The notes under the pieces are model-generated. The model made no database searches. It was not told where the DNA came from and saw nothing but the letters and a program-made list of their open reading frames with translations. The position numbers and the translations under genes were made by a program. DNA of 64,000 nucleotides from Sedimenticola thiotaurini (GTDB lineage Bacteria > Pseudomonadota > Gammaproteobacteria > Chromatiales > Chromatiaceae), in the NCBI RefSeq assembly GCF_001007875.1, contig NZ_CP011412.1:1240001-1304000 (forward strand), written 5' to 3'. Below, one piece after another: positions 46,735 through 56,400 of this stretch (position 1 is the first letter of the stretch; each line of letters begins with the position of its first letter).

Positions 46735-48645
46735 TTATTTTGAACGGCGGCTGATTTCGTCCCGCATGCGCTGCGCGAACGCCTCGACGGTCATGCTGCC
46801 AAGATCTTCGCCGCCCCGTGTACGTACGGCCACTGTTCCCTCTTCCATCTCGCGGTCGCCCACTACCAACAGGTAGGGAACTTTTGCCAGAGTATGTTCG
46901 CGAATTTTAAAGCCGATCTTCTCGTTTCTCAAGTCTATTTGTACCCGGAACCCCTGATTATCCAGCATTTCGGATACTTTTTTCACATAATCGGCCTGCC
47001 GGTCGGTAATATCCATAATTACCGCCTGATTCGGCGCCAGCCAGAGCGGCAACGCGCCCGCCGACTCCTCCAGCAGAATCCCGATAAAACGCTCCAGCGA
47101 ACCGAGAATAGCCCGGTGTAACATGACCGGCACCTGGCGACTGTTATCATCCGCTATATAGCTGGCATCCAGCCGCCCCGGCATGGAGAAATCGACCTGC
47201 ATGGTGCCGCACTGCCAGACCCGACCAAGGCAATCCCGCAGGGAGAAGTCGATCTTGGGTCCATAAAAGGCTCCCTCGCCCGGCTGTAGCTGCCAATCCA
47301 GCCCCTTAGCGTTCAACGCCTGCTCCAGGGCGCTTTCCGCCTTGTCCCAGACTGCGTCACTGCCCACCCGCTTCTCAGGGCGGGTAGAGAGAGCAATCTG
47401 GATATCAGTAAAGCCGAAATCGGCATAGACCTCGAACAGCAGATCCACGAAGGCCGAGACCTCATCCTGGATCTGATCCTCGGTACAGAAGATATGGGCA
47501 TCATCCTGGACAAAATTGCGCACCCGCATCAGGCCATGCAGGGTGCCACTCGCCTCGTTACGGTGACAGGAGCCAAATTCGGCCAGACGCAGTGGCAGGT
47601 CACGATAGCTTTTCAGCCCCTGGTTGAACACCTGCACATGGCAGGGGCAGTTCATCGGCTTGATGGCAAAATCCCGCTCTTCCGCTTTGGTGGTAAACAT
47701 ATCCTCCCGGTACTTGTCCCAGTGACCGGATTTTTCCCACAAACTGCGATCCACGATCTGCGGTGTACGGATCTCTTTGTAGCCGGCCTTGCGGATCTTC
47801 CCGCGGATGTACTGTTCCACTTCCCGGTAGATGGTCCAGCCATTGGGGTGCCAGAACACCATGCCGGGGGCCTCTTCCTGCAGATGAAACAGATCCTGGG
47901 CCTTGCCCAGCTTGCGATGATCCCGCTTCTCCGCCTCTTCCAGGCGATGCAGATAGGCCTTCAACTCCTTCTTGTCCCGCCAGGCAGTGCCGTACACCCG
48001 CTGCAGCATCTCGTTGTCCGAGTTACCGCGCCAGTAGGCACCCGCCAGTTTCATCAGTTTAAATGCCTTCAACTGCCCGGTACGGGCGACATGGGGACCC
48101 CGACACAGATCGGTGAAATCGCCCTGGGTATAGAGCGACAGCTCTTCGTTGGCCGGAATCGACTCGATAATCTCCGCCTTGTACTGCTCCCCCATGTCAC
48201 GGAACAGTTTGACTGCCTCGTCCCGGGACATAACCGACCGGGTGACCGGGATATCGGCCTTGACCAACTCCTTCATCCGCGCCTCGATCGCCTTCAGGTC
48301 GTCCGGCGTGAAGGGGCGCTCATAGGAGAAGTCGTAATAGAACCCATCCTCGATGGTGGGGCCGATGGTGACCTGGGCGGTGGGGAACAGCTGTTTCACC
48401 GCCTGGGCCAGCAGGTGGGCAGTAGAGTGACGGATCACCTCCACGCCTTCAGCGTCCCGATCGGTAATAATCGCCAGCCGGCTATCCTGCTCAATCAGAA
48501 AAGAGGTATCCACCAGTTGATCATCGACACGCCCGGCCAGTGCAGCCTTGGCCAGGCCCGGTCCGATAGAGGCAGCTACATCATGTACGGAAACGGGGTT
48601 ATCAAAGCTCCGCTGGGAGCCGTCGGGGAGGGTAATGACAGGCAT
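46735..48645 (-). CDS. thrS: threonyl-tRNA synthetase
   Basis: The 636-residue enzyme has a TGS domain (1-60), an editing domain with [16 protein letters not shown], a class II catalytic core with zinc ligands in [10 protein letters not shown] and [16 protein letters not shown], and a C-terminal anticodon-binding domain. It begins the thrS-infC-rpmI-rplT-pheST-ihfA run. Confidence 0.97.
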   Translation of the reverse strand: MPVITLPDGSQRSFDNPVSVHDVAASIGPGLAKAALAGRVDDQLVDTSFLIEQDSRLAIITDRDAEGVEVIRHSTAHLLAQAVKQLFPTAQVTIGPTIEDGFYYDFSYERPFTPDDLKAIEARMKELVKADIPVTRSVMSRDEAVKLFRDMGEQYKAEIIESIPANEELSLYTQGDFTDLCRGPHVARTGQLKAFKLMKLAGAYWRGNSDNEMLQRVYGTAWRDKKELKAYLHRLEEAEKRDHRKLGKAQDLFHLQEEAPGMVFWHPNGWTIYREVEQYIRGKIRKAGYKEIRTPQIVDRSLWEKSGHWDKYREDMFTTKAEERDFAIKPMNCPCHVQVFNQGLKSYRDLPLRLAEFGSCHRNEASGTLHGLMRVRNFVQDDAHIFCTEDQIQDEVSAFVDLLFEVYADFGFTDIQIALSTRPEKRVGSDAVWDKAESALEQALNAKGLDWQLQPGEGAFYGPKIDFSLRDCLGRVWQCGTMQVDFSMPGRLDASYIADDNSRQVPVMLHRAILGSLERFIGILLEESAGALPLWLAPNQAVIMDITDRQADYVKKVSEMLDNQGFRVQIDLRNEKIGFKIREHTLAKVPYLLVVGDREMEEGTVAVRTRGGEDLGSMTVEAFAQRMRDEISRRSK

Positions 48646-48719
48646 TTTATTCTCTCTCTCAGTGGTGACCCATACGAGAGGCCACGTGAATTACAACGGA
48701 TCAAAACGATCCATGAGAA

Positions 48720-48740
48720 GCGGCCTGCCGGGCAGGCCGC
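48720..48740. promoter_or_regulatory. 10-bp inverted repeat in the thrS leader
   Basis: GCGGCCTGCC and GGCAGGCCGC are separated by a single G. This would form a stable hairpin in the thrS 5' leader, about 75 bases before the start. A role in thrS control is possible but not shown. Confidence 0.4.
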
Positions 48741-48889
48741 AAGGATTAACACAGGTTTCAGTCGTGTGGTCGCGCTTCCTGCTTTTCACTCACCCCGTGT
48801 ACCGGGGCAGACAGACTGCTGACTAACCGATCTTATAACCCTGATCACTGCTTTACTGTGCAGATTTCGTCCCTTCATGGACGAAAGAA

Positions 48890-48915
48890 AAAGCCCCCGC
48901 ATGAACGGGGGCTTT
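48890..48915 (-). terminator. terminator of tRNA-Val
   Basis: AAAGCCCCCG and CGGGGGCTTT form a 10-bp stem with a six-base loop. On the minus strand it is followed by TTTCTTTCG. Confidence 0.88.
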
Positions 48916-48923
48916 CCCGGTGT

Positions 48924-49000
48924 TGGTAGGCGCGATCGGATTCGAACCAACGACCCCTACCATGTCAAGGTAGTGCTCTAACCAACTGAGCTACGCGCCT
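48924..49000 (-). tRNA. tRNA-Val (GAC)
   Basis: A complete 77-base cloverleaf with acceptor AGGCGCG/CGCGCCT, anticodon stem CTACC/GGTAG, anticodon GAC, T-loop GGTTCGAATCC and encoded CCA. Confidence 0.95.
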
Positions 49001-49167
49001 GTAAAAGAGGGCGCATAATACACGGCCACCGACCGCTTATGCAAGCAGCAAAAACCGTTTCGGACAGAAAAAAATGTTGGCGGGGGGTTGACCCCTAGAC
49101 AGCACTCGGTTGACTTCCCCCGGAATAGGGGCTAAAACCCGCTCTCTTTACCATCTGGAGTGGTTTT

Positions 49168-49923
49168 GTGCAGCAAATTCGGCGCGTCTGGTACCCCCTG
49201 CCCTTTTTCCTCTGCCATCTGTTCGCGCTGTTGCTTTTTGGTAGCTGGCTGTTTGAACCGACCCGGGCACTCTGGGACGCCCTGGACAACCAACTTTTCT
49301 TCCTGCTCAACGGCCTGCTGGCCGATGGCGACTGGCAGGTCGGCTTCTGGGCTGCACTCAATACCAAGACTGCCGATGTGGTGGTGGGGCTGGGTATGAT
49401 CCTGTTCTTCTTTCTGTTTATCTTCAGCGGTCCCAGAACTCTGCGTATCGAGCGCCTCAGCATGTTTGGCGTCATGTCCTTCATTATCCTGCTGAGCCAG
49501 AGTGAATTACTGAGCCTCTACAAGGAGTTACTGGCGATGCAGCGGTTCAGCCCGTCGCTGGTACTGGAGCCGGCCTACCGGTTGAGTGAACTGGTGCCCC
49601 ATATCAAGGCCAAGGACTTCTCTTATGGCAGCTTTCCGGGTGACCACGGAATCGTCACCCTGATCTGGGTCGGCTCTGTCTGGTTCTTCGCCCGCTGGCG
49701 TTGGGGCCTGACAGCGGCATTGATCGGCGCCCTGATCCTGCTGCCGCGCATGGTGGCCGGTGCTCACTGGCTGACCGACAACCTGGTGGGCTCCAGCTTG
49801 CCGGTATTGCTGCTGCTGGCCTGGGTGCTCTTCACACCGATCGGCTACTATCTGCAGCGCCTGGGGGTCCGGATACTGAAATTCATACTGCCGGCAAGTT
49901 GGGGAACCAGCCCTCAGACCTGA
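49168..49923 (+). CDS. PAP2 family membrane phosphatase
   Basis: The 251-residue protein starts at GTG 49168, seven bases after GGAG. It has six membrane segments, KAKDFSYGSFPGDHG and AGAHWLTDNLVGS as PAP2 motifs 2 and 3, so the catalytic His residues are present. The substrate is probably a lipid phosphate or diphosphate. It converges on uvrB, with stops 4 bases apart. It is the second PAP2 gene in the window and is not closely similar to the one at 26362. Confidence 0.85.
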   Translation: MQQIRRVWYPLPFFLCHLFALLLFGSWLFEPTRALWDALDNQLFFLLNGLLADGDWQVGFWAALNTKTADVVVGLGMILFFFLFIFSGPRTLRIERLSMFGVMSFIILLSQSELLSLYKELLAMQRFSPSLVLEPAYRLSELVPHIKAKDFSYGSFPGDHGIVTLIWVGSVWFFARWRWGLTAALIGALILLPRMVAGAHWLTDNLVGSSLPVLLLLAWVLFTPIGYYLQRLGVRILKFILPASWGTSPQT

Positions 49924-49927
49924 CCGG

Positions 49928-51934
49928 TCAAGCCAGCAACCCCTTGTCTTTCAGCGACTTGATCTGATCGCGTATCCTGGCGGCCTCCTCAAACTCCAGA
50001 TCCCGGGCATGCTGGTACATCTGCTTCTCCAGTGCCTGGATACGCTTGGCCATCTGTTTAGGCGACAGGGAACCGTACTCCGTCTCCTCCTCCGCCACCC
50101 TGGCATAGCGCTTGGCCGACATCGGGCCGCCCGCCCGGGCACCTTCCAGAATATCGGCCACCGATTTGGTGATGCTCTGGGGTGTGATTCCGTGTGCCAG
50201 GTTATGGGCAACCTGCTTCTCCCGGCGCCGGTTGGTCTCATCGAGCGCCCGCTGCATGGAGCCGGTTATGCGATCAGCATAGAGGATCGCCTTGCCGTTG
50301 ACGTTACGCGCGGCCCGGCCGATGGTCTGGATCAGCGCCCCCTCGGAACGCAGGAAACCCTCTTTGTCCGCATCCAGGATCGCCACCAGGGAGACTTCCG
50401 GCATATCCAACCCTTCACGCAGCAGATTGATACCCACCAGTACATCAAACTCGCCAAGCCGCAGATCACGGATAATCTCAACCCGCTCAACCGTATCGAT
50501 ATCCGAGTGCAGATAGCGGACCCGGATGCCGTGGTCATTCAGATAATCGGTCAGATCTTCGGCCATCCGCTTGGTCAGGGTGGTAACCAGCACCCGCTCG
50601 TTCACCGCGATACGCAGATTGATTTCTGACAACAGATCATCCACCTGGCTGCCGGCCGGACGTACTTCCAGTTCCGGGTCCACCAGGCCGGTAGGACGGA
50701 CCACCTGCTCAATCACCGCCCCGGAGTGCTCCAGCTCATAGTCGCGTGGAGTGGCCGATACATAGATGGTCTGGGGGGAGCGCTGCTCGAACTCCTCAAA
50801 GCGCAGTGGCCGGTTATCCAGGGCCGAGGGGAGCCGGAAACCGTACTCCACCAGGGTCTCCTTGCGCGAACGATCGCCGCGGAACATGCCGCCGACCTGG
50901 GGAATGGAGACATGGCTTTCATCCACCACCAGCAGGGCGTTATCCGGCAGATAATCAAACAGGGTAGGCGGCGCCTCCCCCGCCTCGCGACCGGAGAGAT
51001 AACGGGAGTAGTTCTCGATGCCGGAGCAGTAGCCCAACTCCAGGATCATCTCGATATCGAAGCGGGTGCGCTGCTCCAGTCGCTGCGCCTCCACCAGCTT
51101 GTTGGCGTCCCGCAACTGCTCCAGCCGCTCCTTCAGCTCCAGCTTGATCTTCTCCACCGCTTCCAGCAGGGTGACGCGCTCGGTCACATAGTGGGACTTG
51201 GGATAGACGGTATAACGGGGCACCTTGCGCAGGATCTCGCCGGTAAGCGGGTCAAACAGTGCTATTGATTCCACCTCGCCGTCAAACAGCTCCAGGCGTA
51301 CAGCCTCGCCATCCGACTCAGCCGGATAGATATCGATCAGTTCCCCCCGCACCCGGTAGGTGGCGCGGTGCAGTTCCACATCGTTGCGGGTGTACTGCAA
51401 CTCCGCCAGACGGCGCACGATATCCCGCTGATCCAGCTGATCGCCCCGTACCAGGTGGAGCACCATGCTCAGGTAGGAACGGGGATCACCCAGACCATAG
51501 ATACAGGAGACGGTGGTGACAATAATAGTGTCCGGCCGCTCCAGCAGTGCCTTGGTGGCAGAAAGTCGCATCTGCTCGATGTGGTCATTGATCGAGGCAT
51601 CCTTTTCAATGAACGTATCTGAAGATGGAACATAAGCCTCAGGCTGGAAATAGTCATAGTAGGAGACGAAGTATTCCACCGAATTGTGTGGAAAGAACTC
51701 TTTCATCTCCCCATACAACTGCGCGGCCAGGGTCTTGTTGTGCACCAGGATCAGGGTGGGGCGCTGCAGCTCCTGGATCACGTTGGCGATGGTAAAGGTC
51801 TTGCCCGAACCGGTTACACCGAGCAGCGTCAGTCCTGCCTCACCATCCCGAATCCCCTCAATCAGCTGGCGAATAGCCTCCGGTTGATCACCGGCGGGCT
51901 GGAAATCTGAGACTAGTTGGAACGCCTTGGCCAT
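49928..51934 (-). CDS. uvrB: excinuclease ABC subunit B
   Basis: The 668-residue helicase-like damage-verification subunit starts at [11 protein letters not shown] (an upstream TTG would add three residues). It has Walker A GVTGSGKT, the DNA-inserting hairpin region [12 protein letters not shown], helicase motifs (GRAARN) and the C-terminal UVR motif that binds UvrC. No LexA-type box was seen upstream. Confidence 0.97.
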   Translation of the reverse strand: MAKAFQLVSDFQPAGDQPEAIRQLIEGIRDGEAGLTLLGVTGSGKTFTIANVIQELQRPTLILVHNKTLAAQLYGEMKEFFPHNSVEYFVSYYDYFQPEAYVPSSDTFIEKDASINDHIEQMRLSATKALLERPDTIIVTTVSCIYGLGDPRSYLSMVLHLVRGDQLDQRDIVRRLAELQYTRNDVELHRATYRVRGELIDIYPAESDGEAVRLELFDGEVESIALFDPLTGEILRKVPRYTVYPKSHYVTERVTLLEAVEKIKLELKERLEQLRDANKLVEAQRLEQRTRFDIEMILELGYCSGIENYSRYLSGREAGEAPPTLFDYLPDNALLVVDESHVSIPQVGGMFRGDRSRKETLVEYGFRLPSALDNRPLRFEEFEQRSPQTIYVSATPRDYELEHSGAVIEQVVRPTGLVDPELEVRPAGSQVDDLLSEINLRIAVNERVLVTTLTKRMAEDLTDYLNDHGIRVRYLHSDIDTVERVEIIRDLRLGEFDVLVGINLLREGLDMPEVSLVAILDADKEGFLRSEGALIQTIGRAARNVNGKAILYADRITGSMQRALDETNRRREKQVAHNLAHGITPQSITKSVADILEGARAGGPMSAKRYARVAEEETEYGSLSPKQMAKRIQALEKQMYQHARDLEFEEAARIRDQIKSLKDKGLLA

Positions 51935-52161
51935 ATCTATCAATAATTACCGGTTAACAATGGAACCCAAAAAAACCGCCGCGCCCTGTCCGAACGGGGT
52001 TGAACGAACCGCCGACAAGCGATCGGCCGCCAGGAGTTAAATTCAGAAATATCCTACCCGGGCTTCACAACAATCTTATCCATTCCCCAAATTTATCGGG
52101 GTAAATTCAGCTCCGCATGGCGCAATGGAATTGTGCCACATCCCGACATAGGAGTGTCATC

Positions 52162-52719
52162 ATGAAAACCCATACGAATGGGCTTTCCCGTCACTGTGGA
52201 GGGCTCACCCTGCTGGAGTTACTTACCACGCTGGCCATCGCCAGCATCACCCTATCGCTGGCGATACCGGCTATGGGGGCACTGATTGGAACCAACACCC
52301 GGGCCAGTTCAATCAACACCATGATCAGCCATCTGCAGCTGGGCCGCAGTGAGGCGATCACCCGTGGCAAAGACACCATTCTCTGCCCCAGCCAGAACGG
52401 CCAGGACTGCCTCGACAGCACCGTCTGGGAGCAGGGTTACATCCTGGTGGAAGACAGCAACAATAGCAACGCTGTCGATAACGGCGACCAGTTGATTCGC
52501 CACGTTCAGCAACCGGATGACCGGATCACCATCCGCTCTACCCCGGGCCGCAAACGTATCCTGTTCAACCCGCGAGGCATGTCACCGGGTTACAACCTGA
52601 CCCTGAGTTTCTGCGATCAGCGACAAGCGGTTGAGCCACGGGCAATCATTCTCTCCAACACCGGACGACCTCGCCTGTCATCCACCAAACCCGACGGTTC
52701 AGCAATCGACTGTCCCTGA
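52162..52719 (+). CDS. GspH/FimT-type pseudopilin
   Basis: The 185-residue protein starts after AGGAG. It has a type IV prepilin leader cleaved before LTLLELL in GGLTLLELLTTLAIAS and a globular domain with two cysteines at residues about 72-80 and further ones near the end. Minor pseudopilins of this class prime type IV pilus or type II secretion assembly. No other pilus genes are nearby. It is followed by tRNA-Asn. Confidence 0.9.
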   Translation: MKTHTNGLSRHCGGLTLLELLTTLAIASITLSLAIPAMGALIGTNTRASSINTMISHLQLGRSEAITRGKDTILCPSQNGQDCLDSTVWEQGYILVEDSNNSNAVDNGDQLIRHVQQPDDRITIRSTPGRKRILFNPRGMSPGYNLTLSFCDQRQAVEPRAIILSNTGRPRLSSTKPDGSAIDCP

Positions 52720-52821
52720 TAATCCGCTCCGAATCCGGGTGTGATGTGGTAAATGAAAACTTTTTTCCGTCCACTCTTGACCCCACCGGAATAGGTGATT
52801 AGTATACGCGCCTCGACACAT

Positions 52822-52897
52822 TCCTCGGTAGCTCAGTTGGTAGAGCGGGTGACTGTTAATCACTAGGTCGGCGGTTCGAGCCCGTCCCGAGGAGCCA
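52822..52897 (+). tRNA. tRNA-Asn (GTT)
   Basis: A complete 76-base cloverleaf with acceptor TCCTCGG/CCGAGGA, anticodon GTT in CTGTTAAT, T-loop GGTTCGAGCC and encoded CCA. Confidence 0.96.
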
Positions 52898-52903
52898 TAT
52901 TTT

Positions 52904-52940
52904 AAAAGGGTTAGCGACTTAGCGGTCACTAACCCTTTTT
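52904..52940 (+). terminator. terminator of tRNA-Asn
   Basis: GGGTTAG at 52908 and CTAACCC at 52929 form the stem, flanked by A- and T-runs. It may also serve the convergent WD40 gene. Confidence 0.8.
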
Positions 52941-52994
52941 CTTTGTTGAACGTTTTTTTGCGCCCCGGGCGACGCTTTTCCAACCGGCTTCGGA

Positions 52995-53981
52995 TCACCA
53001 GTTCCTACCTACCCGCTGGGGCCGATAGGGCTTGTTCAGATCGTACAAGCGGATGCTCTCATCATCACTGCCACTGGCGACAAACCGGCCATCGGGACTG
53101 AAGCGTACCGCCGCACCGCAGAGCCGATGCCCCTGCAATCTCCGCAACACTTTCCCCCCATCCGTCGTCACCAGGCGCAGATTGGCATCGGTATGTCGTC
53201 CGAGACTGATCAGTCGATCACCAGCGGGGTGGTAGTCGATGGAGGTGACCGCCCCCCAGTGTTCGGTTGTCTGAGCCCGGATGCCACCGGTGGCCAGATC
53301 CCAGTAGAAGATCCTGTACCAGGCACCGGCAGCCAGTTCCCGGTCATCCGGAGAAAAACGCAGCTCCAGAGCAGTGCCCGAGGGAGACTCCAGTTGCCGG
53401 ATCTCTGTCAGGTTAGAATCGAACAGCCGTACCCGCCGATCGTCGGTGGAGACTGCCAGCCGCTCACCGGCATGATCGCTGGCCAATGCCACCACCTCGG
53501 AGCCGAGTTCCCGTTGCCCCTGCCCCGTGAGATCGGGATAGCTCAGGGTGACCACCCGACCATCCTCATAACCGGCCACAACCAAATGCGCCCCGGCCAG
53601 GTAGGCCAGCGAAGTGAGCCCGGATGACGTTTCATGCTGATGCAGAATCCGCTTGTCGGCCAGATCAGAAATAACAATCAAGCCCGATTCGTCGGCGCTC
53701 AACAGTTGCCCACCAGGGAGCCAGGCCAGCCCCCGGACCGGTTTATCGTGCCACTTGAACCTGCCAAGCAACTCGCCGGCCGGCACCGACCAGACCGCCA
53801 GATCGCCCTGGAATCCGGCTGAAGCGATACGTGTACCGGTGGGCTCAAACGCCAGCCGGGTGATACCGAACAGGTGGCCATTGGTAATATTGAGATCGGG
53901 CGGCTGGGCCGGTTTCAGCCCGGCACAACCAGCAAGCAACAGGGTTAACAACAACATCAGACTGGTCGCAACAGTGCGCAT
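52995..53981 (-). CDS. WD40-repeat lipoprotein
   Basis: The 328-residue protein has a lipobox LLAGC at residues 15-19, followed by seven WD40 repeats (for example ITRLAFEPTGTRIASAG, AVRFSPDGRFVASGSDDE), enough for one complete seven-bladed propeller. As a lipoprotein it should face the periplasm. Such propellers are scaffolds for protein complexes. No partner is encoded next to it; the next gene upstream, an FG-GAP protein, is a second beta-propeller-type protein. Confidence 0.85.
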   Translation of the reverse strand: MRTVATSLMLLLTLLLAGCAGLKPAQPPDLNITNGHLFGITRLAFEPTGTRIASAGFQGDLAVWSVPAGELLGRFKWHDKPVRGLAWLPGGQLLSADESGLIVISDLADKRILHQHETSSGLTSLAYLAGAHLVVAGYEDGRVVTLSYPDLTGQGQRELGSEVVALASDHAGERLAVSTDDRRVRLFDSNLTEIRQLESPSGTALELRFSPDDRELAAGAWYRIFYWDLATGGIRAQTTEHWGAVTSIDYHPAGDRLISLGRHTDANLRLVTTDGGKVLRRLQGHRLCGAAVRFSPDGRFVASGSDDESIRLYDLNKPYRPQRVGRNW

Positions 53982-54136
53982 AACTCATCCGGTTCGTTCC
54001 ATAGCCGATCATGGTCGGCTTCTTCTAAAGCACTACCCAATTCACCTTATCAAGACAGTGGGCAACAGGGCATAACGATTCATTGATCAGCGGGATTCCC
54101 CTGCACAATGATCCATCCGGGGCGGGCTGCAACTTG

Positions 54137-55027
54137 TCAGGGCAACAACAGCTCTATCTGCCGTCCATCGGCCAGGCCGTAACGCAGATCCTGATCCCCA
54201 TCCCCGTCCAGATCCACAATCTCCAGGGCGGTGACGATGGGACTACTATGGGACAGCTTACGGACCTCCTGCAACGCCCCATCCACTATGGATATAAACC
54301 GCAGCTCGCGGAAGCCGGGGGCCGGGACCACCAGATCGGGGATGTCGTCACCATCCAGATCCAGCACCGCCGACTGTCCCAGCAGGCTCGAACCGATGCG
54401 GTGATTGGAGAAGCCGGCCATCCGATATGCCGGCACCAGCCGGTCACCGTCCCGTTTATAGAGCGTCAGAACGCCACCGATATGGGGAGTGACCACCGCC
54501 GCCAGTTCGACGCTACCATCCCGGTCAAAATCACCCGTGCCAACCGGATTCAGCCAGCGGTGTGCCAGGCCGATGGGCGCCGATTCCGCCAGGATCTCCA
54601 GGCCCTGCGGCGTGCTCTTTAACGCTACCAACGCGGCGCCCCGCTCCAGATAACTGCGCACCAGCACAAGCTCATCCTCGCCGTCCCCATCCAGATCGGC
54701 CAGGCGGGGATAACGATCCTCAAAAACCGAACCATCCGGGAGCCGGAGCGTCTGGCGTTCACCGGAGGCCCGCTCTACCCTCACCCCCGACGCCTCAATC
54801 CCATCCCCCAGGATAGCGTGATCATAGCGGCCGGTGGGAAACACCAGCCAGGCCCGGCTCACTGCCCCCGTTCCCACGCTGGCCACCCCATCCGGCAGTG
54901 CCTCGGGGTCGTCTGTACCGGTCCCTACTGATTCCATATCCATCGCCTGGTCGGCGGGCACATAGCGCAGCTCAAACGCCAGCAGAGGTTGGCAGACAGC
55001 AAATAGCAGCAGGAAAATTCTGATCAT
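54137..55027 (-). CDS. FG-GAP/VCBS repeat protein, secreted
   Basis: The 296-residue protein has a signal peptide ending PLLAF (residue 18) and four calcium-loop repeats (DLDGDGEDE, DFDRDGSVE, DLDGDDIPD, DLDGDGDQD), as in integrin-like FG-GAP propellers. It probably acts in the periplasm or at the surface in binding. Its ATG overlaps the stop of the DUF2835 gene (ATGA). Confidence 0.85.
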   Translation of the reverse strand: MIRIFLLLFAVCQPLLAFELRYVPADQAMDMESVGTGTDDPEALPDGVASVGTGAVSRAWLVFPTGRYDHAILGDGIEASGVRVERASGERQTLRLPDGSVFEDRYPRLADLDGDGEDELVLVRSYLERGAALVALKSTPQGLEILAESAPIGLAHRWLNPVGTGDFDRDGSVELAAVVTPHIGGVLTLYKRDGDRLVPAYRMAGFSNHRIGSSLLGQSAVLDLDGDDIPDLVVPAPGFRELRFISIVDGALQEVRKLSHSSPIVTALEIVDLDGDGDQDLRYGLADGRQIELLLP

Positions 55028-55242
55028 AGACGTCTCAATTCAATCAATTTGCCATTGGCATCCAGCAACAGCTCAAAACGCCCGGAAACCCCGGCGGCGG
55101 TGACGAAAGGGCGGAAGTGTTTAGCCGGCAGCTGAATGGTCCGCCCATCCTCGCCCCGCACGATAACCGCGCTGGCCACACCCCGATAGTAGCGCAGGAA
55201 AGTGTCGGCGCTGATATCAATACTGAATCGGTGGCGTTGCAT
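55024..55242 (-). CDS. DUF2835 protein
   Basis: The 72-residue protein starts at ATG 55242; the open frame further upstream overlaps the CBS gene. The pattern ISADTFLRYYRG, RTIQLPAKHFRPF and GRFELLLDANGKLIELRRL is DUF2835, a small family of unknown function common in gammaproteobacteria. It overlaps the FG-GAP gene as ATGA and follows the CBS gene by 7 bases. Confidence 0.88.
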   Translation of the reverse strand: MQRHRFSIDISADTFLRYYRGVASAVIVRGEDGRTIQLPAKHFRPFVTAAGVSGRFELLLDANGKLIELRRL

Positions 55243-55249
55243 TTGGCGG

Positions 55250-55669
55250 TTATCGTTGCTGATCCAGACCAAGGAAGATGCCGTCCAGTACCAGCAGTTT
55301 GGGGCTGATAACACCCAGCATCTGTCCCTTCTCCACCACCAGAGCCCGGATCAGATCAAAGCGGGCAAACAGACGGGAGCAGTAGCGTATATCCATCTCG
55401 GGATCCACGTAAACCGCCGGCTTGGTCATCACTTCATACACATTGACCCGTTTGGGCGGTCGGTCCACGGCCAGTACCTGCCGGGCGATATCCGACACCA
55501 GCACCAGGCCATACTCATCATCTTCGTGGCGCCGGTTCACCACCAGAAAGGATGCTCCAAGCTCCTTCATCATCAGCAGCGCCTGGTAAACGGTGGCACT
55601 CCCTTCGATCAGGCCGAACCCGGTATCCATTATGTCCCTCACACGGACATGGGGGAGTGCCTTACTCAT
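55250..55669 (-). CDS. CBS-domain protein
   Basis: The 139-residue protein starts at ATG 55669, with a GGAGAG site. It consists of two CBS motifs (VRVRDIMDTGFGLIEG, VYEVMTKPAVYVDPEMD) forming one Bateman module, which usually binds adenine nucleotides. It is the first gene of the CBS-DUF2835-FG-GAP operon. No catalytic domain is attached. Confidence 0.9.
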   Translation of the reverse strand: MSKALPHVRVRDIMDTGFGLIEGSATVYQALLMMKELGASFLVVNRRHEDDEYGLVLVSDIARQVLAVDRPPKRVNVYEVMTKPAVYVDPEMDIRYCSRLFARFDLIRALVVEKGQMLGVISPKLLVLDGIFLGLDQQR

Positions 55670-55802
55670 GTTGCTCTCCTCGATGACAGGCGATGCCACC
55701 ATCAATCAGGCTGAACAATCCCAGCCAGCAGGCATGACGATTTGTCCCACATTATCATCCAACTCCCGGGGCATCTCCAGGAAACAGCAACCGGGAACAG
55801 GA

Positions 55803-56396
55803 TCAGCGGCGCCTGGTCCAGACCTTCTCTGCCACCAGCATGACCCGGTCCCGCCAGCCCTGCTCCCTATCCCCGAGCAGACGCTCTTCCCGGTAGACCC
55901 GCACCTTCAGGGCGGGAAACAGCGTCAGCAGTTCATTGTCATCCAGGCGGTAGTGGGGTGAAGATGGCCCCGCATCGGTTACAGCAGCGCGGCTGTAGGT
56001 CTGGTAATAGAGCAGCCCCCCCGGTTTCAGGGCGGCGGCAATAGCCCTGGCCAGGCTCCGCTCCAGGAAATAGCTGACCAGAATCAGATTGAAACTGCCC
56101 GGTTCCGGTGGCTGCGCAATCACATCCCGGACTGCCGTACGGATATCGAGTCCGGCCTGCTGCGCCGCCTGATTCAACCGCTCGATGGCAACCGGGGAGA
56201 GATCCCAGGCGGTCACATCGAATCCCGCCCTGGCCATGTAGAGCGCATTGGCACCACGACCACAGGCCAGATCCAGTGCCTGGCCGCCTGGGCTGGCCAG
56301 ATGGATATTCTGCTCCAGCACGTCAGCCACCTGCCCCAGACTCTCCGCCTCGGCATGACGCCGGTTCCACATATCGAGCAACGCCTTATCCTGCAT
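55803..56396 (-). CDS. SAM-dependent methyltransferase
   Basis: The 197-residue class I methyltransferase has SAM motif I DLACGRGANALYMARAG and a downstream LILVSYFLER. It starts at ATG 56396, four bases after the metZ stop, so it is cotranscribed with metZ. The fold is of the TehB/thiopurine methyltransferase kind. The pairing suggests a sulfur- or SAM-linked role, but the substrate is not evident. Confidence 0.85.
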   Translation of the reverse strand: MQDKALLDMWNRRHAEAESLGQVADVLEQNIHLASPGGQALDLACGRGANALYMARAGFDVTAWDLSPVAIERLNQAAQQAGLDIRTAVRDVIAQPPEPGSFNLILVSYFLERSLARAIAAALKPGGLLYYQTYSRAAVTDAGPSSPHYRLDDNELLTLFPALKVRVYREERLLGDREQGWRDRVMLVAEKVWTRRR

Positions 56397-56400
56397 GGAA

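Noticed and set aside
47494-48822. 442-residue plus-strand frame
   Set aside because: Antisense of thrS, with no recognised domain and no ribosome-binding site.
51944-52161. LexA box upstream of uvrB
   Set aside because: No CTGT-N8-ACAG match was found in the interval.
52699-52998. 99-residue minus-strand frame over tRNA-Asn
   Set aside because: It overlaps the tRNA and its terminator; such frames are a common false call at tRNA loci.
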